From Lepraria neglecta (taxonomy: Eukaryota > Ascomycota > Lecanoromycetes > Lecanorales > Stereocaulaceae): 64,000 bases of DNA. Numbering within the stretch: the first letter of the stretch is position 1; each line of letters begins with the position of its first letter. The stretch spans positions 3,231,501 to 3,295,500 of the forward strand of contig CM065646.1 in the NCBI GenBank assembly GCA_033220425.1. The letters run 5' to 3'. Below the pieces are notes generated by a model that worked only from the letters and a program-made list of their open reading frames with translations, had not been told where the DNA came from and did not search any database. A program made the translations under genes and the position numbers. Shown piece by piece: positions 57,936 through 64,000 of the stretch.

Positions 57936-60122
57936 TAAGTTAGTACCCGTAATCTTTATAGAATATTACTGTAAACCCGGCTATATCTCGTTTATTTTAT
58001 ACTCGATTTAGAAAATTTAAGCGGATTTAGAAAGCCCTCTATTTATAGTATATTATATATATATAAAGTTAAGCTCTAACTCCAATACTTCTAAAGTTAT
58101 TAAAATAGTAAAATTTTAATACTAAAGGGCGGCCTTAAAAGGATACACGCGCGCTTAGCTATTCCTCGGGTCCGGAATTAGTACCAATTAGCTAAATATC
58201 TTATAGTCGTACGCTAGTACTAGGCCTATGAAATTCTAATTAGCTGAATACGCGCGCTATAAAGTCGGGCTTAGTATAGGGCTAAGACTTCTATATATAT
58301 CTTTATACCTTAATACTTATTTTTATACCTATTAATAGCGAGGTTATATAATAGTAATATCGCGATTATTTATAGAGAAACTATACCGGGACTATAATAT
58401 AACCTATATCTATACGCCTACAAGCTTATTAGCTAATATCTTCAAGCGTTAAGATATAGTTACCGCTATTTATAAGTCTAAGTAATAGCTATACCGAGCA
58501 AAATCTAATCCCGAATCATACTAAAAAGCCGATTACCGCAATCTATAAGTTTAATATATATTCCTAAAGAGGCTTAGCGTCGTTTCAAGTAACTCCTATT
58601 AGCTATAACTATTCTACGAGTACCGTTCTACGAGTACTAGACCTATAGTAGTACCTACTTATAGACCGGGTTATTCATAAGCTTATACCTAATATAGTTA
58701 TCTAAATCTAGACCAATTACATATAGGTTCGACTCTATAGTAACGCGCGAGTTACTAATATAGAATTATCTATAGGTAAATACTAGATAGGACTATAGAT
58801 TGAGTCCTATATACTTTATCGACTGCCTCTATAACTTATTAATAGTTATTACAAAGGCAGAGTATATAGAGAACTACTTACGGGTGAACGGGGTAGGGAT
58901 ATACTTATTACTATCCTTGGACTATAAAGGGATCTTATATAAGACTACCTCGCTACTATCGAAACTCCTACCTATAATATTACTCTTAAGGATATATCTC
59001 CTATATTCGGTAAGTAGAATACGGGTCCTATTATAGAGACGGGGTATATCTAGGTTCCTTATTAATATTACTGGTGTCTCTACCTTTAACTATAGCTTAT
59101 ACGGTAGTAGTAAGGGCTTATAGAATTTATTCTAGTACTCGTTAGGGAATATCTTGTTTTCCTTAGGGTTCACCGCTTAATCGAAACTCTAGTACTTATA
59201 GTAGTCGCCTTATATACGGTCGAGAATATAGTTATTTACTCTCTAGACATCCTTGTTTATAATAGCTAGAATTACTTATTTAATTAGATAATACTAGTTC
59301 TAAAGATCTCTACTAATAATAGGATAAATTTTATCGATTAGTATATCTATAGTATTCTTAGATAGGTATCTATATTTCTAGGGAGTCTTCTTATCCTTAA
59401 TAACTAGGTTAACTATATTACCTTTAATATTACTAATATATAGGAGCGCTTTAGTAAATTCTACTATTCGCCGCCTACCTTCTTTAGTAAGACTTTAATT
59501 ACTTAGATATATATTAGTAGTAAGGCGAAGAATAGTTATCTCGTTCTAGAATACCGCCTTCTAGATATAGATATTAATAATAACGCCTATAGTCCCCCCT
59601 AGGACTACTAGTAAGGTCTAACGGAAATCGCCGCAAAAGCAAACGACCTTACTACTAAAGTAAGTACTATTATTCCTATAAAGATTCTATAAAGAATAGC
59701 TAATATATTCAACGGCGAAATAACTCTATATAGGTACTTCGTCCTAGAAGATAACGCAAGCCCACTTAATTAACTCTACAAGATTAGTCCCTTTCTAAAT
59801 ACCGTAACTAGATATACTCTTAGCGTCTAATAGGATCTTGAATCGCGAATAGATAGTACGTCTACCGTCTAATAGGGTTATAGCGATACCTAAAGATACT
59901 ACCGCTAAAGTAATATACTTCTAAGAATAGAGCTTCTTTAGAATAGTATTCTAGACTATAGTCTTCCTAGTACCGCTAGCGCTATTTAAAAAGAATAGTA
60001 TATCTATACTAAATTCATTATTCTTATTCTTATCTACCGCCGCTATAATCTTTTTAGCTACTAGGTATTAGTTAGTATTAGGCTTCTACTATTCAACTTC
60101 TATATCTTCTAGTATAATATTA
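57936..60122 (-). mobile_element. Autonomous Helitron, 3' part (copy F4)
   Basis: On the minus strand the element ends with a decayed hairpin and CTTA (from CTTG) before a T. Its 3' terminal 190 bases (TAGTATATTATATATATATAAAG...) match the ends of the non-autonomous copies. Upstream lies a Pif1-like helicase (58780-60118). The 5' part with the Rep nuclease is missing: another Helitron (60123) interrupts the helicase frame at an A/T site. Confidence 0.85.
58780..60118 (-). pseudogene. Helitron Pif1-like helicase domain
   Basis: Minus-strand reading with RIP-type stops. Motif order fits Pif1/Helitron helicase: ATP-binding loop ILFFLNSASGTRKT (about 59998-59962; family GxxGTGKT), ITLAVVSLGIAITLLDGRRT with SRFKILLDA, Walker B VIFxDEVPI near 59750, VVCFCGDFR (family VVxGGDFRQ), ILRLTTNIYLSN, LPYKLxLKVETPVILIRNLD, NGTR and finally FVITINKLxRQS (58860-58801; family AxTINKSQGQ) with FYISNSRV near 58750. 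The domain unwinds DNA during rolling-circle transposition. The Rep domain that should precede it is not in the window. Confidence 0.88.
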
Positions 60123-60136
60123 CAAGTTAGTACCCG

Positions 60137-60331
60137 TGTAATAGAAGGCTTGTCAAAGTCTTGGTTGGCTCGCGACTATAGTACGCTTGGCGTGCGTTAG
60201 CGCTACGAGTCCCGTACGCCCATTATTTAATAGGGGGTTTTCGTCCCCCCTCTTATAGACTCCTCGAGAATTAGTCTTAGTATAAACCTACTACTATATT
60301 TGATTTTATATTACTATAGGTTCCTATTATA
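60137..60331 (+). repeat. 5' LTR of G (195 bp)
   Basis: Contains CGCTTGGCGTGCGTTAGCGCTACG and AATAGGGGGTTTTCGTCCCCCCTC, an inverted pair around the U3/R region. Matches the 3' LTR at 62419 almost base for base. Confidence 0.88.
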
Positions 60332-60519
60332 ATTCTAATTCTCCTTCCTTATAAAGGGTAGCGATCTAGAATAAGTATACTAAGTTAAACGCGTACAACT
60401 CGCAGCCGGAACGGAGGTGAAATATCTAGTACCTTAGAAGGTAGTAGGGATAGATAATATTAATAGGCGGTTAGCGAAGGTAGTAGAAACCCCCTATAAC
60501 CGCCTAGAGACGATAGCCA

Positions 60520-61140
60520 TACCTCGGAAGTAATAGATTTAGTACCTACTCTAGACGAGCGCCTGGCGCAGACTCGATACCACCGAACCGAGCTCGTTAA
60601 GTAACGCAAATTAGATGCTATTCTAGCCCAAATCGAGACCCTCGAGCGTACCGCTCTAGATCTAGAGGTTACTATACAGGCGAGACGCTGTCTAGAAGAA
60701 TTACAGAAGCAATAAGAACTCTAGGAGACGCTAGCTTAGATTGAGGCCCTGGAAAGGGGAGAAGTCCTCCCCCCGCCAGCTATAGTTCCTACCCTACTAT
60801 CTAGTTCGGGCTCTATAAGCTATACTCGTGGCTCGAAACGTACGCGAAGCGTATCCTCCGACGAGGAAGAAGATCGAGCCCTATCTATAAGACCGGCGAA
60901 GCTATCCGAATATTAGAGGAAGACTATCTAGGAATACCGCGATTGGATAGAGGAATACGACACCGTCTTTTAATAGGCTTATTACTATTTCAAGACAGAT
61001 AAGAATCGTATCCTATACGCAATATTAGCGCTACGCGGTAGCCTACGGTAACTATAGGGAAGCTATAAGAAGGTATACCGGTTAGATACCGCAAAAGAGC
61101 CGATACGCCGTCGAGACGCAGTGATTACGCAGACGCGAAT
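60520..61140 (+). pseudogene. G gag-like protein, degenerate
   Basis: Plus-strand frame: EVIDLVPTLDERLAQTRYHRTEL, then an Ala/Leu/Glu coiled coil (LDAILAQIETLERTALDLEV, QARRCLEELQKQ), a Pro-rich linker, SKRTRSVSSDEEEDRALS, then KLSEY, EYRDWIEEYDTVF and YYYFKTDKNRILYAILALRGSLR. The last part is the usual fungal Ty3/gypsy capsid core (WIxxxExxFxxxxxxFxxDxxKIxxALxxLxG). Fewer stops than in families A and D, so G is younger or less exposed to RIP. Confidence 0.72.
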
Positions 61141-61630
61141 ACATCTATAAATCTCTTGTTACCAACCCTGCAGCAGAAGCTGGCCAATATAGCGGGGATT
61201 TACACCCCTGTATTTAAGGCAATTAGGAAGGTATATAGGCTAGATACTCCTGAGGGAGGTAATACTCTAGAAGTAGGCGTAACACACGCGGTATATAGTA
61301 TATATATAGTATAGATACAATATCCAGTAGTGGAGGTAAAAGCTGAACTGCTAGGATCTATACTTGCCGCAGTTAATAAGACCCGTTCAAGTTATATAAT
61401 AAGGCTTAGGAAACCTCCACCCCAAAGCCGGGGGAGCTCAGGCGAGATACCGGCTCAAACCACTTGCAACGTAGCTAGTATTCAGCTTAATCCTATTACT
61501 AGAACTGTTGGTTATAAACAACTCGTTCTACGTGTAGTCGCTAGTGTGATGGCGTCTTATAAAACGGTATATACGCCTGAAAGCGATTCTTCGTATAGTA
61601 AATACCGGGTCTTGGATATAGGATAAATAA
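61141..61630 (+). CDS. Hypothetical 98-codon ORF in a normal-composition patch inside G
   Basis: Between gag and the integrase remnant lies about 490 bp whose base composition is ordinary, unlike nearly everything around it. An uninterrupted frame from ATG 61330 to TAA 61626 reads MEVKAELLGSILAAVNKTR..., with Pro/Ser-rich and Gln/Thr-rich parts and no known domain. It could be a fragment of host sequence captured by the retroelement, or an untranslated part of G. Whether it is expressed cannot be judged; treat as hypothetical. Confidence 0.3.
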
Positions 61631-61639
61631 GGTCTTCTA

Positions 61640-61810
61640 GGATAAGGTAGCGCTGTATATACCTCTAAAGACGAAGCTATTCGCGATAAGCTATTAAAAC
61701 GCTATTATAAAGACCCCTTAGCGGGATATTTTAGGTCTAATAAGACTATAGAGCTCCTCCGAAGGAAGTTCTTCTAGGGTACTTTTAGTACCTCCTAGTA
61801 AATGGTAGTA
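61640..61810 (+). pseudogene. G integrase zinc-finger remnant
   Basis: AIRDKLLKRYYKDPLAGYFRSNKTIELLRRKFF matches the H2C2 integrase segment (HHxDPxAGHxGxxKTxELLxRxFxW) of Ty3/gypsy pol. His codons have become Tyr. Nothing of RT before it or integrase core after it is left. Confidence 0.75.
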
Positions 61811-61988
61811 GTATACTAGCTATATAGGATCGGTTGATCCAGGATAAGTCTATCTACCTGCTATAGCGTGCTCTTAGTAAGCGAACACCTAGGGGTTCTA
61901 CCTAATACCGATAGTACTAGGGATAAAGCCTTATCTACCGGCTCGTAAGCCAGTCAGCGAGTCTAAATAAACGACGTGGAAACCAGTA

Positions 61989-62165
61989 AGCCTACTTGAA
62001 CGGCACCTACATAAGCCTGCTTGAACGGGACCTACAGTGAGCCTGCTTGAACGGTACCTACAGTGAGCCTGCTTGAACGGCACCTACATAAGCCTACTTG
62101 AACGGCACCTACAGTAAGCCTACTTGAACGGCACCTATAGTAAGCCTGCTTAAACGGTACCGCGA
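61989..62165 (+). repeat. 26-bp minisatellite in G, seven units
   Basis: AGCCTGCTTGAACGGCACCTACAGTG-type units start at 61989, 62014, 62040, 62066, 62091, 62117 and 62143 (25 or 26 bp apart). Little decay. Located between the integrase remnant and the 3' LTR. Confidence 0.9.
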
Positions 62166-62418
62166 TTCGACTAGGGAAGCGCATAACATACTCAGCTAAA
62201 TACCTGTCAATTATACGAAATAAGGGTGGTAAGGCTATAAGCCTTGTAAGTAGTAGAAGACTCTTTTCCTTGTTTCCCTACCGGGGTTTGAAGGTTTTTA
62301 TCGAGTCTTCCCGTATAACGAAATTATATATACTACTCTAGAAACGCCTGCTATTAGTATATATACTATACTTAAGGAAATAGGGCCTGAGGACGAGCCC
62401 TTAGGAGGAGGAGGCAAT

Positions 62419-62614
62419 TATAATAGAAGGCTTATCAAAGTCTTAGTTAGCTCGCGACTATAGTACGCTTGGCGTGCGTTAGCGCTACGAGTCCCGTGCG
62501 CCCATTATTTAATAGGGGGTTTTCGTCCCCTCCTCTTATAGACTCCTCGAGAATTAGTCTTGGTACAAACCTACTACTATACTTGATTTCACATTGCTAT
62601 AGGTTCCTATTATA
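62419..62614 (+). repeat. 3' LTR of G (196 bp)
   Basis: TATAATAGAAGG to CCTATTATA; pairs with 60137-60331. Preceded by CCTTAGGAGGAGGAGGCAAT (polypurine tract). Confidence 0.88.
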
Positions 62615-63288
62615 GCCCGTAGTCTTCATAGAAGATTACCGTAAAACCGGCTATATCTCACTTATCTTATACTTGATTTAGAAAATTTAAGCGGAATTAG
62701 AAAGCCCTCTATTTATAGTATATTTTATATATATAAAGCTAAGTCCTAACCCTAATATATCGAAAGTTATTAAGGATTTAGTATATTAGTGCTTCGGGGG
62801 CAGCTGCGGGGGTGGCTGCGGGGGTAGCTTTAGGGAAGTCCGCAGGCAAAAACATGTTTTTTGAGCTTTCCTTAGCCAAGTCTTAGCCAAATTTCAAAAT
62901 TCGAACGGCGTTGGAAAGCGCATGCTTGGTTCCAAAACTCATGAAATCATCTCGATATCATATAGTGTATGTGGCGCGGGGTATCGCTGCGAAGAAGTTG
63001 CGATACGAATTCAACTTTTGGTGTTCTAGGGTCCGGGGGCGCCAAGCTCAATGCTTGGCATTTGCTACCGAGCTTGCGCTGCCCGCAAAAAGCTTCTTTT
63101 ACTTATAAGTTTTGCGTAAATAGACCGATTTTGAAAAATTTGACGGTATTAGAAAGCGCATGCTTGGTTCTAAAACTTATGAAATCATCTTGATATTATA
63201 TAATATATATGGCGCGGGGAAGTACTGCGAAGAAGTTGCGATGCGAATTTAACTTTTGGTATTCTAGGTTCCGGAGGCGCTACTCGTA

Positions 63289-64000
63289 TTGCCCCCCCAA
63301 CCGCCAGTCCCCCCAAACCGCTAGCCGCTAAACCTAATTAGGTAAACTATTAAATAGTATGTCGAAAATCATACTCAAACTCCTCTATTCTACCTATTAC
63401 ATACTACCGTAATGGCTATATTAACGCTCCATAGCTCTAAAGACCCTGCCGACCTTCTATCTAATCTACTAGAGCAAGAAGACCTCTAGATAGGCCCTCT
63501 AGAGCTCCCGAAAGAGTAAAGGATCCTGTTGGCTATAAACTATTATCACGAAACTATTAGAAACTACAAGCCGAATCGACTTGCTAGATCGCTACTCGAT
63601 TCCGAATTAGTCGGACTACTCTACGAGATCGAATTAAAGGAGCTAGATTAAGGAATGAAGTTAGCTAGGAGTAATAATTACTATTACTAGCAGAAGAAGC
63701 CGTAATCGCTAGATAGATAATACAACTCGGAAAATAGGGGTGGCCACCAAGGGTTATATAATTGCGGTCTATAGCTAAGTAGATACTTCGAAAGAGAGGT
63801 TATATAAAAGACCTAGGCAATTACTAGGTTAAGAAGTTCTTTAATCGCCATCCTAATCTAAAAACGAAATTCCTTTCGCCTATAGATAAAGATAGGAACA
63901 ATATCGCCAGTAACTCTAAAACGATAGCTTATTAGTTCGAGCTCTACTATATAACGAAGTAGTAGTATAAGGTAGAAGACTAGGATACGTATAATATAGA
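63289..64000 (+). pseudogene. Fot1/pogo-type transposase, N-terminal part, cut by the window end
   Basis: After TA at 63287-63288 comes TTGCCCCCCCAACCGCC, a C-rich start like that of Fot1-type inverted repeats (assignment tentative). An ATG at 63412 begins MAILTLHSSKDPADLLSNLLEQEDL. Then LPKE, INYYHETIRNYKPNRLA, IKDLGNYQVKKFFNRHPNLKTKFLSPIDKDR, FELYY and YKVEDQDTYNID: the CENP-B-type DNA-binding region (xxFxxRHPxLKxKxxxxxDxxR) and the lead-in to the first catalytic Asp of the DDE domain (YNxDExGF). RIP-type stops are present. The catalytic domain lies beyond the window. Confidence 0.72.

Larger units (their letters stand above)
60137..62614 (+). mobile_element. Small LTR retroelement G, 2478 bp, deleted inside
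   Basis: LTRs at 60137-60331 (TGTAATAGAAGG to CCTATTATA) and 62419-62614 (TATAATAGAAGG to CCTATTATA), with target duplication ACCCG/GCCCG (60132-60136, 62615-62619; one G-to-A difference). A purine tract GGAGGAGGAGGCAA precedes the 3' LTR. The interior holds a gag-like ORF, a stretch of ordinary base composition, a short integrase zinc-finger remnant and a 26-bp minisatellite. RT is missing, so it is non-autonomous (a large internal deletion of a Ty3/gypsy element). Confidence 0.87.
60123..63286 (-). mobile_element. Non-autonomous Helitron (copy F3), split by LTR element G, 5' truncated
   Basis: Minus-strand 3' end CTTG at 60123 next to a T, inside the autonomous Helitron's helicase frame. 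Only 14 bases (CAAGTTAGTACCCG) precede element G; the rest resumes at 62615 with GCCCGTAGTCTTCATAGAAGATTACC. Tandem units with 238-bp spacing follow (GGCGCGGGG at 62973 and 63211). It breaks off near 63286, where a Fot1/pogo-type element appears to start, so its 5' end is lost. Confidence 0.8.

Noticed and set aside
58800-59036. 78-codon plus-strand ORF
   Set aside because: Shadow of the Helitron helicase C-terminus on the minus strand (FVITINKL block).

Overview
This 64 kb window looks like a transposon graveyard from a filamentous ascomycete (Pezizomycotina) that carries out, or once carried out, repeat-induced point mutation (RIP). I found no rRNA, tRNA, CRISPR array, bacterial-type operon or convincing host gene. 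Almost all of the DNA is very rich in TpA. Reading frames of recognisable transposon proteins are broken by TAG/TAA where Gln or Trp is expected, by Ile for Met, Tyr for Cys, and Asn for Asp. These are C:G to T:A changes on either strand. The long open frames are short and mostly incidental.

Layout. 1-930: protease/linker trace of a Ty3/gypsy element and a GC-rich 9-mer cluster. 1248-4480: a MITE-like end and an unrecognised minus-strand gene relic. 4.8-8.4 kb (minus): remains of a transposon-like gene for a SNF2-type helicase (family E), split by a 996-bp non-autonomous Helitron. 8.4-9.4 kb: a second Helitron. 9.4-11.8 kb: 3' half of a chromovirus copy (family A, copy A1) holding a solo LTR of family D. 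11.8-21.8 kb (minus): a D chromovirus split by a full-length 6.7 kb A element (A2). 22.3-22.9 kb: a complete 617-bp TIR element. 23-31 kb: unrecognised degenerate coding traces, GC-rich 11-mer clusters and a solo A LTR. 31.2-34.6 kb: Plavaka-type DNA transposase (plus). 36.1-47.1 kb: a second Plavaka transposase (minus), split by the full-length A element A3. 47.2-51.6 kb: the best helicase copy (plus). 52.9-54.1 kb: a third Helitron. 54.1-57.9 kb (minus): 5' half of A1 with its LTR, then another A fragment (A4). 57.9-60.1 kb (minus): the helicase end of an autonomous Helitron. 60.1-63.3 kb: a non-autonomous Helitron split by a small LTR element (family G). 63.3-64 kb: the start of a Fot1/pogo-type transposase.

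The order of events can be read from the nesting. Every LTR insertion whose two ends are visible has a 5-bp target duplication (ATATC, ATAAA, CCTAA, CTATA, RCCCG). The Helitrons sit between A and T with no duplication, begin with TC and end in a 21-nt hairpin followed 13 nt later by CTTG. The two Helitrons at 8.4-9.4 and 52.9-54.1 kb are inverted relative to each other, and their flanks are swapped. The outer flank of one plus the inner flank of the other restores an uninterrupted host element in both cases. This implies a roughly 43.5 kb inversion by recombination between two Helitron copies.

Two further points stand out. Family A carries a conserved open frame on the antisense strand between its chromodomain and 3' LTR. 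The Helitron tandem-repeat cores are islands of near-normal base composition in otherwise RIP-degraded DNA. All readings were made by eye; identities and boundaries marked approximate need alignment.
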